Shown one piece after another: positions 46,553-54,522 of a DNA stretch of 64,000 nucleotides. The position numbers and the translations under genes are program-made. The DNA lies in the NCBI GenBank assembly GCA_902610975.1, contig CACLXL010000002.1, positions 1 to 64,000 on the forward strand, read 5' to 3'. Numbering within the stretch: position 1 is the first letter of the stretch; each line of letters opens with the position of its first letter. Below the pieces are notes generated by a model. That model did not search any database and was not told where the DNA came from. It saw only the letters and a program-made list of their open reading frames with translations. The stretch is from an uncultured Pelagibacteraceae bacterium (GTDB taxonomy: Bacteria; Pseudomonadota; Alphaproteobacteria; Pelagibacterales; Pelagibacteraceae).

Positions 46553-47640
46553 TAAATATCGTCTCCTAAATAAATTCCTAATGAAAGGGCTGTTTCAACT
46601 AAAGAGTCTTTTCTTTCGACATTTTTATATGTTTTGATGCCTTCATCAATAGGTACATCAACCACTCTTCTGTCTCTCCATGCAACCATTCGATCAAATT
46701 TTTTTTGGTTTAATAAATCTACAGCATAAACTCCAAAAGCACTAGCTAGTATTCTGTCACTTGCTGTTGGGGGAGCTCCTCTTTGAACGTGACCAAGTGA
46801 TGTTACTCTACATTCAACATCTGTTTTCTTCATCAATTCCTGAGCTATATAATCTCCGATACCGCCAAGTCTTTGTTCACCATCCATATATTTATGAACC
46901 ACTCTTGAACCATCTTCTTTTTTAACTGCTTCAGCAACTACAATTAATGAATGTTGAATATCATTTTTTTTCATTGAATTAAGTTTATTAATAATTCCAT
47001 TTATCGAATAATTTATTTCAGGAATTAAAATAATATCTGCCCCTCCTGCTATACCCGCATTAAGTGCGATATGTCCTGCATCACGACCCATAACCTCAAG
47101 TATCATAGATCTTCTATGGCTAGCTGCTGTAGATTGTAAATTATCCAATGCTTGAGTTGCAACATCTACCGCTGTATGAAAACCTATTGAACTTTCGGTT
47201 GCGCCTACATCGTTATCTATTGTCTTTGGAATAGCTACTATTTTCATATCACCATCTTTAGCTAATTTTTTTAAAATTTGCATACTACCATCTCCGCCGA
47301 TAATTATTAAGCCATCAAGTTTCATTGAATGATATCCCTCTATAATTTCTTTTGATTTATCGACATGTTTACCGTTACCTGTAGGAATTTTAAAAGGATT
47401 GCCTTTATTAGTAGATCCTAAAAAAGTTCCACCTTGTCTTAATAAATATCCTCCAAAAGTTTTATGAGTTAGTTGTATAACATCTAATGGACGTTTGATT
47501 AGGCCAGCAGTACCATCTCTTATTCCGTATACATCCATTTTGTATTTATTTTTTGCTCTAAAAAAAATTGATCTAATAGCAGCATTAAGGCCTCCGCAAT
47601 CACCTCCACTAGTTAAAATTCCTATTTTTTTATTACTCAT
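46552..47640 (-). CDS. pfkA: 6-phosphofructokinase (phosphoryl donor uncertain)
   Basis: Phosphorylates fructose-6-phosphate at C1, the committed step of EMP glycolysis (reversible if PPi-dependent). It has 362 residues. The N-terminal TSGGDCGGLNA, the GGDGS loop (115-119) and PKTIDND (138-144, catalytic Asp142) are clear. Gly118 is the ATP-type residue at the key donor position, while Lys139 is the residue usually seen in PPi enzymes. This Gly/Lys pair occurs in some ATP enzymes of the long/group III type, so ATP is favoured but not shown. It is divergent from pyk, 65 bases away. Confidence 0.9.
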   Translation of the reverse strand: MSNKKIGILTSGGDCGGLNAAIRSIFFRAKNKYKMDVYGIRDGTAGLIKRPLDVIQLTHKTFGGYLLRQGGTFLGSTNKGNPFKIPTGNGKHVDKSKEIIEGYHSMKLDGLIIIGGDGSMQILKKLAKDGDMKIVAIPKTIDNDVGATESSIGFHTAVDVATQALDNLQSTAASHRRSMILEVMGRDAGHIALNAGIAGGADIILIPEINYSINGIINKLNSMKKNDIQHSLIVVAEAVKKEDGSRVVHKYMDGEQRLGGIGDYIAQELMKKTDVECRVTSLGHVQRGAPPTASDRILASAFGVYAVDLLNQKKFDRMVAWRDRRVVDVPIDEGIKTYKNVERKDSLVETALSLGIYLGDDI

Positions 47641-47705
47641 TTAAATTATTTTTTCTTTAATATTCTTTTTTAAGAGAAGTGGTGTTATAACATAAAAATC
47701 TCTTA

Positions 47706-49118
47706 ATGGAAAAAAAAGCAAAAATTATAGCTACTTTAGGCCCAGCAATTTATAGCGAAAATAAGTTAAAAAAGCTTGTAGATCTCGGTGTTGATGCATT
47801 TAGAATAAATTTTAGTCATAACACAAATGGGATTAAAAAAATAATTTCACGGATAAGAAAAGTAGAGAAAAAAAATGTAAAAAAATTATCTTTGATAGCA
47901 GACCTACAAGGCGTAAAGTTGAGAATAGGTAAAGTTAAAGATGAAAGTCAAAAAATTAGTTTTAATCAAAAATTTGTATTTGATAATAAAAAAATACCTG
48001 GAGACTCACAAAGAGTAACTTTTCCTTATCCAAAAATTATAAAAAAATTAAAAAAAGGTAATAAAATTTTAATTGATGATGGAAAGTATTTATTCTCTGT
48101 AATTGGAAAAAAAGGAAATTCTGTAATAACAAAGTGTCGAAGTCAAAATTGTATAATTAAAAGTAATAAAAGTTTTCATGTTCCAAATTTAGATATAACT
48201 TTCAATAAACTTACTGTAAAAGATAAGAAGGATATTAAAACTGCAATTAAACTTGGATGTAATTGGATTGCCCTTTCTTATTTACAAAATGAAAAGTTGA
48301 TTCTTGAGACAAGAAAATTAATTAAAAAAGATATGGGCATAATTTCTAAAATAGAAAATAAACATGCGTTAAAAAATATTAAAAAGATTATTCAATATAC
48401 TGACTCAATAATGATTGCACGAGGAGATTTGGCAATTGATATTGGTCATAGCGAAGTACCAAAAGTTCAATTAAGTCTTATAAAAAAATGTTCTCAATTT
48501 TCTAAATCAGTAATTGTCGCCACACAGATGTTAGAAAGTATGATTGAAAATAACACTGCAACCAGAGCAGAAATAAACGATATTGCGACAGCGATATTTC
48601 AAGGCGCAGATACCGTAATGTTGTCTGCCGAAGCTGCCGTTGGCAAATTTCCAACTCAAGCTGTCTCAACTATGACACAGACAATTCTATCTACAGAAAA
48701 ATATAAGAGAGAACATATTGAAGATTTTAAAAATTCTATCATTACAAACAAAGATCCGGTTAAATCTATTCTCCTCTCTGTCAAAGATATGGCTTATAAC
48801 CCGGACGTTAAAGCTATAATTGTTTTTTCTAATTCTGGAAAATCTGCGAAACTTGTTTCTGCTATGCGTCCAGCAGCAAAAATAGTAACTATTTCTCCAA
48901 ATATAAATGTAAGTAGACAAGTGTCATTACTTTGGGGTGTTCAATCTATAAATAGTAGAGATGCAAATGGATGGAAAGATATGATGTCTATTTCTAAAGA
49001 AATTATTAAAAAACTAAGATTTATTAAAAAGAATGATTTTGTAGTTATAACTGCTGGTTTACCTTTTGGAAAGGCAGGTATGACTAACATGGTGAGACTT
49101 TATAAAGTTGGTTCCTAA
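47706..49118 (+). CDS. pyk: Pyruvate kinase
   Basis: Makes pyruvate and ATP from phosphoenolpyruvate and ADP. It has 470 residues. The N-terminal KAKIIATLGPA block carries substrate-binding residues, and the ISKIENKHAL block carries the key Lys near 220. The IARGDLAID and VATQMLESM motifs complete the active site, and TRAEINDIATAIFQGAD follows. A regulatory C-domain ends the protein. It is divergent from pfkA and overlaps the 57-residue ORF by one base (TAATG). Confidence 0.95.
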   Translation: MEKKAKIIATLGPAIYSENKLKKLVDLGVDAFRINFSHNTNGIKKIISRIRKVEKKNVKKLSLIADLQGVKLRIGKVKDESQKISFNQKFVFDNKKIPGDSQRVTFPYPKIIKKLKKGNKILIDDGKYLFSVIGKKGNSVITKCRSQNCIIKSNKSFHVPNLDITFNKLTVKDKKDIKTAIKLGCNWIALSYLQNEKLILETRKLIKKDMGIISKIENKHALKNIKKIIQYTDSIMIARGDLAIDIGHSEVPKVQLSLIKKCSQFSKSVIVATQMLESMIENNTATRAEINDIATAIFQGADTVMLSAEAAVGKFPTQAVSTMTQTILSTEKYKREHIEDFKNSIITNKDPVKSILLSVKDMAYNPDVKAIIVFSNSGKSAKLVSAMRPAAKIVTISPNINVSRQVSLLWGVQSINSRDANGWKDMMSISKEIIKKLRFIKKNDFVVITAGLPFGKAGMTNMVRLYKVGS

Positions 49119-49291
49119 TGGAAGACAATTATAGTATTGATGAAATTCTCTCAGCAGTAGATGATCTTCAAAATTTGAAAAGGAATAAAACTAAAAAGGT
49201 TTCTAGCGTTTCAAATGCTAAAACCGATAATTCTGATATTCCAAAAAATACCTTAAAATTAATTGAGGAAGCTGAAAAATCAAATAACTAA
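49118..49291 (+). CDS. 57-residue protein coupled to pyruvate kinase, unknown function
   Basis: An ORF of 57 codons plus stop whose ATG overlaps the pyk stop (TAATG), filling the whole gap to the convergent gapA gene and overlapping its end by four bases. The protein is acidic at the N-terminus (SIDEILSAVDDLQNL, an amphipathic helix), Lys/Ser/Asn-rich in the middle and ends with a helix LKLIEEAEKS. The N-terminal helix loosely resembles the start of PopZ/DUF2497 proteins (SMEEILASIRRII). No family is assigned. Tight coupling to pyk supports a real gene. Confidence 0.6.
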   Translation: MEDNYSIDEILSAVDDLQNLKRNKTKKVSSVSNAKTDNSDIPKNTLKLIEEAEKSNN

Positions 49292-50292
49292 ATTAAACCG
49301 GCTATTTGTAGTGAAGTATCACACATTCTGTTAGAGAAACCCCATTCATTATCGTACCATGAAAGCACTCGACTAAATTTTCCTTTTATTACTTGAGTTT
49401 GGGTTACATCAAAAATCGAACTATGAGGGTTATGATTAAAATCTTTTGATACAAGAGGTTTTTGGTTTATATCTAAAATTCCTTTTAATTCACCTCTCGC
49501 TGCTTTTGTCATAGCTTCATTAATACTTTGAGGTGTTGCTTCTTTATCGGTAACTAATGTTAGATCAATTAATGAAACATTTGGTGTAGGAACTCTTATA
49601 GCTGTTCCATCTAACTTTCCTTTTAAACTCGGCAGAACTAAACTCATTGCTTTGGCGGCTCCTGTTGAAGTAGGTATCATTGCTCCTTCTGTAGAACGAG
49701 CTCTTCTTAAATCTTTATGTAATGTATCTAGCAATTTTTGATCACCTGTATAACTATGGATTGTAGTCATATAACCATAGCTTATTCCAAAAGTTTTTTC
49801 TAAAACCATTGCAACAGGAGCTAAACAATTTGTCGTGCACGAGCCATTGGATATAATATTATGCTCTTTTTTTAACTCCTTGCTATTAACGCCTTGAACG
49901 ATTGTAAAATCTACTTCTTTACCAGGAGCAGAAATTATTACTTTTTTTGCTCCACCTTTTATATGTTTTTCTGCTGATGACTTGTCTAAAAATATACCAG
50001 TGCATTCAAAAACTACGTCAGCACCTACTTTCCCCCAGGAGATATTAGCTGGATCCATTTCTGCAAAAACTTTTATTTCTTGGTTGCCGATTTTAAACCC
50101 GTCTTTTGAAGTTAGAATGTCTTCATTAATGATACCATGAGTACTATCGTATTTAATTAAGTGCGCATTAGTTTCTATTGACCCTAAATCATTGATTGCA
50201 ACAACTTGAATTTTATTTTTGTAATTTTCTAAAATAGCTCTTAAAATTAATCTACCTATTCTACCAAAACCATTAATGCCAACTTTAACCAT
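49288..50292 (-). CDS. gapA: Glyceraldehyde-3-phosphate dehydrogenase
   Basis: Oxidises glyceraldehyde-3-phosphate to 1,3-bisphosphoglycerate with NAD+. It has 334 residues. The NAD motif NGFGRIGR is at 7-14, Asp35 follows the second strand (NAD-type), the catalytic Cys152 is in SNGSCTTNCLAP, and the C-terminal WYDNEWGFSNRM block is present. A good AAAGGAG ribosome site precedes the ATG. It is 24 bases after glpU on the same strand and converges with the 57-residue ORF. Confidence 0.96.
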   Translation of the reverse strand: MVKVGINGFGRIGRLILRAILENYKNKIQVVAINDLGSIETNAHLIKYDSTHGIINEDILTSKDGFKIGNQEIKVFAEMDPANISWGKVGADVVFECTGIFLDKSSAEKHIKGGAKKVIISAPGKEVDFTIVQGVNSKELKKEHNIISNGSCTTNCLAPVAMVLEKTFGISYGYMTTIHSYTGDQKLLDTLHKDLRRARSTEGAMIPTSTGAAKAMSLVLPSLKGKLDGTAIRVPTPNVSLIDLTLVTDKEATPQSINEAMTKAARGELKGILDINQKPLVSKDFNHNPHSSIFDVTQTQVIKGKFSRVLSWYDNEWGFSNRMCDTSLQIAGLI

Positions 50293-50316
50293 TTAATCTC
50301 CTTTAATGAATAATAT

Positions 50317-50676
50317 TTAGACGTATCTAAATACAACAACTGCATAGCCAATGCAAATTATTGTTGCAATCCACAATACACTTCCAACTAGAGCTAACCA
50401 AAATAAATGAATGAATGCACTGCCTAGTAATGAAATAAATAATCTATCGCCTCTAGTTGTATCTAATCCCAAAATTCCCTTTCTTGGGTTACCTCCTGGT
50501 GATTTTTTTTCCCAGATAACCATTGCTGTTAAACATAAAGCTATGAATATAAAAAATGCAGCTGTCTGCCAGGTCCATGCCATCCAAGTAATAAATTCGA
50601 AGTCGAAAAAGCTTTTTTCTTTTTCTTTAGCCATGTCACCCCATGTTGCAGCATTTAAAACGTTAAACATCATCAT
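50317..50676 (-). CDS. glpU: Small membrane protein of the glycerol ABC importer (GlpU, DUF2160-like)
   Basis: A 119-residue inner-membrane protein with about three helices (roughly 28-52, 77-97, 98-117), matching the small integral membrane protein DUF2160 found in rhizobial glpSTPQUV operons. The block WMAWTWQTAAFFIFIALCLTAMVIWE is typical of the family. It overlaps the glpQ stop by four bases (ATGA). Its role in glycerol uptake is not known even in rhizobia. The symbol is by analogy with that operon. Confidence 0.75.
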   Translation of the reverse strand: MMMFNVLNAATWGDMAKEKEKSFFDFEFITWMAWTWQTAAFFIFIALCLTAMVIWEKKSPGGNPRKGILGLDTTRGDRLFISLLGSAFIHLFWLALVGSVLWIATIICIGYAVVVFRYV

Positions 50677-51473
50677 ACTCTTCCTAATGCAAATCCTTTA
50701 GCTATATAGTTTCTTACAAAATAAATTACGATAGCACCCGGAATAATTGTCAAACTTCCTGCAGCAGCAAGTAGTCCTAATTCATATCCTGATGTACTGG
50801 CGGTTCTTGTCATTGTTGCAGCGATCGGTTTTGCTGCCACCGCAGTTAGTGTTTTTGCTAATAATAATTCAACCCAAGAAAACATGAAACAGAAAAACAT
50901 TGTAATACCTATACCTGCAGTAATTGTTGGAATAAATATCTTGAAGAAAAATCTCCAAAAAGAATAACCATCAACATAAGCTGTTTCATCTAGTTCTTTT
51001 GGTACAGAAGACATAAATCCTTCTAAAATCCAAACTGCCAAAGGAATATTAAACAAACAATGTGATAAAGCTACAGCGACATGAGTATCAAACAAGTTTA
51101 CTGATGAATAAAATTGAAAAAATGGCAAAGCAAATACTGCTGGTGGGGCCATTCTGTTAGTTAATAGCCAGAAAAATAAATGTTTATCTCCTAAAAATTT
51201 ATATCTAGAGAAAGCATAAGCTGCTGGTAGTGCAGCTGCGACTGAAATCACGGTGTTCATCACTACGTAATAAATAGAATTAAGATATCCAGTATACCAA
51301 GTACTGTCGGTAAAAATTTTTTTGTAATTATCTAATGTAAATTCTTGAGGCCATAATGTGTAAGTGTTTATAATCTCAGTTGTCGTTTTAAATGACATAT
51401 TGAGCAACCAATAAATTGGAAGCATCAAGAAAATAATATAAATTGTAGGAACTACCCACTTAGCTTTCTTCAT
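50673..51473 (-). CDS. glpQ: Glycerol ABC transporter permease (GlpQ type)
   Basis: A MalG-like permease, 266 residues with six helices. The block YWLLNMSFKTTTEI begins the protein after the first helix, and the EAA loop is PKELDETAYVDGYSFWRFFFKIFIPTITA. It overlaps glpP by four bases and glpU by four. It is one of the two permeases of the glycerol importer; the substrate call rests on the linked glycerol kinase. Confidence 0.85.
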   Translation of the reverse strand: MKKAKWVVPTIYIIFLMLPIYWLLNMSFKTTTEIINTYTLWPQEFTLDNYKKIFTDSTWYTGYLNSIYYVVMNTVISVAAALPAAYAFSRYKFLGDKHLFFWLLTNRMAPPAVFALPFFQFYSSVNLFDTHVAVALSHCLFNIPLAVWILEGFMSSVPKELDETAYVDGYSFWRFFFKIFIPTITAGIGITMFFCFMFSWVELLLAKTLTAVAAKPIAATMTRTASTSGYELGLLAAAGSLTIIPGAIVIYFVRNYIAKGFALGRV

Positions 51474-52336
51474 GATTTCTCCTCATTTCTCATCATTAAT
51501 GTGTAGAATACCCAACAAACTAAAAGCACTATAAAGAAGTATATCAACGACATTGCTGCAGCCGGTCCTAAATCAAACTGTCCTAATGCCATTTTAACTA
51601 AGTCTATAGATAAAAATGCAGTAGCATTACCTGGGCCGCCACCAGTTAAAACAAATGGCTCTGTATAAATCATGAAACTGTCCATGAATCTTAAAAGTAT
51701 TGCAATCGTTAATACTTTTTTCATTTTAGGTAATTCAATTTTCGTAAAAATTGCCCATCGACTAGCCCCATCAATTTCTGCTGCTTGATAGTAAGCAGGT
51801 TGAATAGATCTTAATCCTGCATAAGACAATAAAACTACTAAAGATGTCCAATGCCATACATCCATTAGAATAGTTGTGAACCAAGCATCACCAATTTGTT
51901 GAGTAAAGTTATAATCAAACCCCAAAGCATTAAGTGAATGACCTAAGAAACCAATATCTGGTAACGCAAAAATATTCCACATAGCTCCTACAACGTTCCA
52001 TGGAATTAAAAGTGGCATGGACATTAAAACTAAACAAACAGGTACTCCTATTCCCTCTTTAGGCATAGTAAGAGCAATAGCTATTCCTAATGGAATTTGA
52101 ATGAATAAAATTATAAATGTAAATAAAAATTGTCTACCAAGTGATGCGTGAAATCTTTCAGATAACATGATTTGTTTAAACCATCTTGTGCCTTCCCACA
52201 TAAAAACATTATTCCCGAAAGTTTCCTGGAAAGCATAGTTTACTACTGTCATTAATGGGATAATGGCATTGAAAGCTACCAGTACAAATACTGGTATTAC
52301 AAAGAACCATGCTTTTTGATTTACTGTTTTATTCAT
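51470..52336 (-). CDS. glpP: Glycerol ABC transporter permease (GlpP type)
   Basis: A MalF-like permease of 288 residues with six helices. The EAA loop is PAYYQAAEIDGASRWAIFTKIELPKM, and the family's ILLRFMDSFMIYTEPFVLTGGGPGN block is present. It overlaps glpT and glpQ by four bases each, so all are translated from one message. Confidence 0.85.
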   Translation of the reverse strand: MNKTVNQKAWFFVIPVFVLVAFNAIIPLMTVVNYAFQETFGNNVFMWEGTRWFKQIMLSERFHASLGRQFLFTFIILFIQIPLGIAIALTMPKEGIGVPVCLVLMSMPLLIPWNVVGAMWNIFALPDIGFLGHSLNALGFDYNFTQQIGDAWFTTILMDVWHWTSLVVLLSYAGLRSIQPAYYQAAEIDGASRWAIFTKIELPKMKKVLTIAILLRFMDSFMIYTEPFVLTGGGPGNATAFLSIDLVKMALGQFDLGPAAAMSLIYFFIVLLVCWVFYTLMMRNEEKS

Positions 52337-53397
52337 TCAATTATCCAACTATCTCCATATGTATAAGTATATTCTTTTTTAAATTTCAAAAATGCAGATC
52401 CTGATGGAATATCTTCATTAGATTTTGCAATAATTTTAATTTTTCCGGTTTCACTTTCAGTATCTACAATTTTATGTCTACCAGTATTGCTTACCGATAA
52501 AACTTTAACTGGAATTCCTTCATTGCTAAAGGATATAAATTCAGGTCTAACACCAACTTCTGTCTTGTTAAAATTACTTTTTTTAATTTTTTGGTGAGTT
52601 TCTATTTTTTTTCCATTAACGATCACATCATTTCCTTTAATTTGACAAGGCAAAACATTCATGCCTGGTGAACCAATAAAATATCCAACAAATGTATGCT
52701 TTGGTTTTTCAAACAAATCTACTGGTGTTCCTGTTTGAACAATTTGACCTTCATGCATTACAACTACTTGATCAGCAAATGTTAAAGCCTCTGTTTGATC
52801 GTGTGTTACATAGATCATTGTTCTATTAATCTTTTGATGAAGTTCTTTAAGTTTAGATCTTAAAATCCATTTCAGATGTGGATCGATTACTGTTAATGGT
52901 TCATCAAACATAATAGCATTTACATCTGATCTTACCAATCCGCGCCCTAGTGAAATTTTTTGTTTACCATCTGCAGTTAGACCAGAGGCTCTATTGTTTA
53001 ATGTTGAAGATAGTTCCAACATTTCAGCTATCTCATGAACCTTTACTTTGATTTCTTCCTCTGGAATTTTTCTATTTCTTAAAGGAAAAGCTAAATTATC
53101 ATACACTGTCATCGTGTCATAAATAACCGGGAACTGAAAAATCTGTGCGATATTTCTCTCTACAGGATTCAACCCTGAAATAACTTTATCATCAAATAAT
53201 ATATCGCCTTTAGTTGGTGTAATTAATCCAGAAATAATATTTAACAATGTTGTCTTTCCACAACCTGAAGGGCCTAATAAAGCATAAGCGCCACCATCAT
53301 TCCAATCAATATCTACTCCTCTAATTGCCCAGTCAGCATCTGAAGACTGAGTTTTTAAATAACTATGGCTTAAACCTTTCAATGTAACTTTAGCCAT
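52333..53397 (-). CDS. glpT: Glycerol ABC transporter ATPase (GlpT type) with degenerate signature
   Basis: A MalK-like ATPase of 354 residues. Walker A GPSGCGKTT (42-50), Walker B AIMFDEPLTVID and the H-loop YVTHDQTEA (His199) are intact. The signature LSGGQ is replaced by LTADG (140-144) in the block ASGLTADGKQKISLGRGL. I recall the same change in rhizobial GlpT-type ATPases. In a GlpS/GlpT heterodimer the site using this signature should be inactive. The symbol follows the rhizobial glpSTPQUV naming, not the E. coli glycerol-3-phosphate exchanger. It overlaps glpS by eight bases and glpP by four. Confidence 0.85.
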   Translation of the reverse strand: MAKVTLKGLSHSYLKTQSSDADWAIRGVDIDWNDGGAYALLGPSGCGKTTLLNIISGLITPTKGDILFDDKVISGLNPVERNIAQIFQFPVIYDTMTVYDNLAFPLRNRKIPEEEIKVKVHEIAEMLELSSTLNNRASGLTADGKQKISLGRGLVRSDVNAIMFDEPLTVIDPHLKWILRSKLKELHQKINRTMIYVTHDQTEALTFADQVVVMHEGQIVQTGTPVDLFEKPKHTFVGYFIGSPGMNVLPCQIKGNDVIVNGKKIETHQKIKKSNFNKTEVGVRPEFISFSNEGIPVKVLSVSNTGRHKIVDTESETGKIKIIAKSNEDIPSGSAFLKFKKEYTYTYGDSWIIE

Positions 53398-54454
53398 TAG
53401 ATACTAACCTTTCATTTTGATCAAAATAAACAAATTCATCTGTATTCATGTATAGATTCATCTCATCGCCAACGTTTTTTTGAAAAACACCGTTAGACAA
53501 AGAAACCCAATTCAAATTTCCGTTTGTAAAGTGGATTAAGCTCTCAGAGCCACTAATTTCAGAAATTAAAACTTTACCTTTTATCTCAAGTGTATTGTTG
53601 CCCTCTTTATACGTAGTAATATTATGGGGTCTAATACCTACTTTATATTCACCATCTTTGATATTTAATTTAGTCCTCCATTGAATGTCATTTTGTAAAA
53701 ATGAACACTGGTCTCCTGATTTTTTTATTTTAGCAATATTCATTGGTGGATCACTAAAGACCTGAGCTGAAACTAAAGAGTTAGGTTTATTATAAGTATC
53801 TAAAGTTTTTCCATATTGAATAATCTTACCTTCCTGTAACGTTGCAGTATTACCGCCTAAGAGTAAAGCTTCAGAGGGTTCTGTGGTAGCATAAACTACA
53901 ATACAATCTCTATTTTCAAATAATTTTGGTAATTCTTCTCTTAATTCTTCTCTTAATTTAAAATCCAAGTTTGCAAGTGGTTCATCTAGAAGAATTAAGT
54001 CTGAGTCTTTTACAAGTGCCCTTGCTAAAGCAGTTCTTTGTTGTTGTCCTCCAGAAAGCTCATTTGGTTTTTTATTCAACATTCCAGAGAGTTTTAGTAA
54101 TTCTGCAACTTTACCAACTCTTTGTTTTGTTTCATCTGAACTTACTCCAGTAATTTTTAATGGAGATGCAATATTGTCATAAACTGTGAAATTAGGATAA
54201 TTAATAAATTGCTGGTAAACCATTGAGACATTTCTTTTTTGAACTTTCGTTCCAGTAACATTTTCATTATTAAACCAAATTTCTCCTGATGTTGGATTAT
54301 CAAGACCAGCCATAATTTGCATTAAAGTCGTCTTTCCGGCTAAAGTTGACCCTAAGAGAATATTAATTGTATTTTTTTCTAATTTTAAATTTGTTGGATA
54401 AATATGAGTATCTAACCCTATTTTTTTTTCTACGTTTTTTAATTCTAAGCTCAT
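53390..54454 (-). CDS. glpS: Glycerol ABC transporter ATPase (GlpS type) lacking the H-loop His
   Basis: A MalK-like ATPase of 354 residues. Walker A GSTLAGKTT (35-43), the signature [15 protein letters not shown] (133-147) and Walker B LILLDEPLANLD are canonical. The H-loop reads YATTEPSEA instead of YVTHDQxEA, placing Thr191 where His is expected. It therefore complements GlpT, which keeps the His but lacks LSGGQ. It starts 24 bases after a strong terminator (54479-54502) that follows glpV. Confidence 0.85.
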   Translation of the reverse strand: MSLELKNVEKKIGLDTHIYPTNLKLEKNTINILLGSTLAGKTTLMQIMAGLDNPTSGEIWFNNENVTGTKVQKRNVSMVYQQFINYPNFTVYDNIASPLKITGVSSDETKQRVGKVAELLKLSGMLNKKPNELSGGQQQRTALARALVKDSDLILLDEPLANLDFKLREELREELPKLFENRDCIVVYATTEPSEALLLGGNTATLQEGKIIQYGKTLDTYNKPNSLVSAQVFSDPPMNIAKIKKSGDQCSFLQNDIQWRTKLNIKDGEYKVGIRPHNITTYKEGNNTLEIKGKVLISEISGSESLIHFTNGNLNWVSLSNGVFQKNVGDEMNLYMNTDEFVYFDQNERLVSNG

Positions 54455-54478
54455 ATTTTTTTGAAATCTGTTTTAAAA

Positions 54479-54502
54479 AAAGGGGGCCGTTAAGCCCCCT
54501 TT
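54479..54502 (-). terminator. Strong intrinsic terminator between glpV and glpS
   Basis: On the minus strand, 9-bp arms AAAGGGGGC and GCCCCCTTT flank a six-base loop, followed by a T run. It lies 20 bases after the glpV stop. Read-through would be needed to express the ATPases and permeases, so they should be less abundant than the binding protein. Confidence 0.85.
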
Positions 54503-54522
54503 AAATTTAGATTAAACCTAAA

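Noticed and set aside
47685-47694. TGTTATAACA palindrome between pfkA and pyk as an operator
   Set aside because: At 10 bp in an AT-rich gap it is too short to support; it could equally be part of a -10 region.
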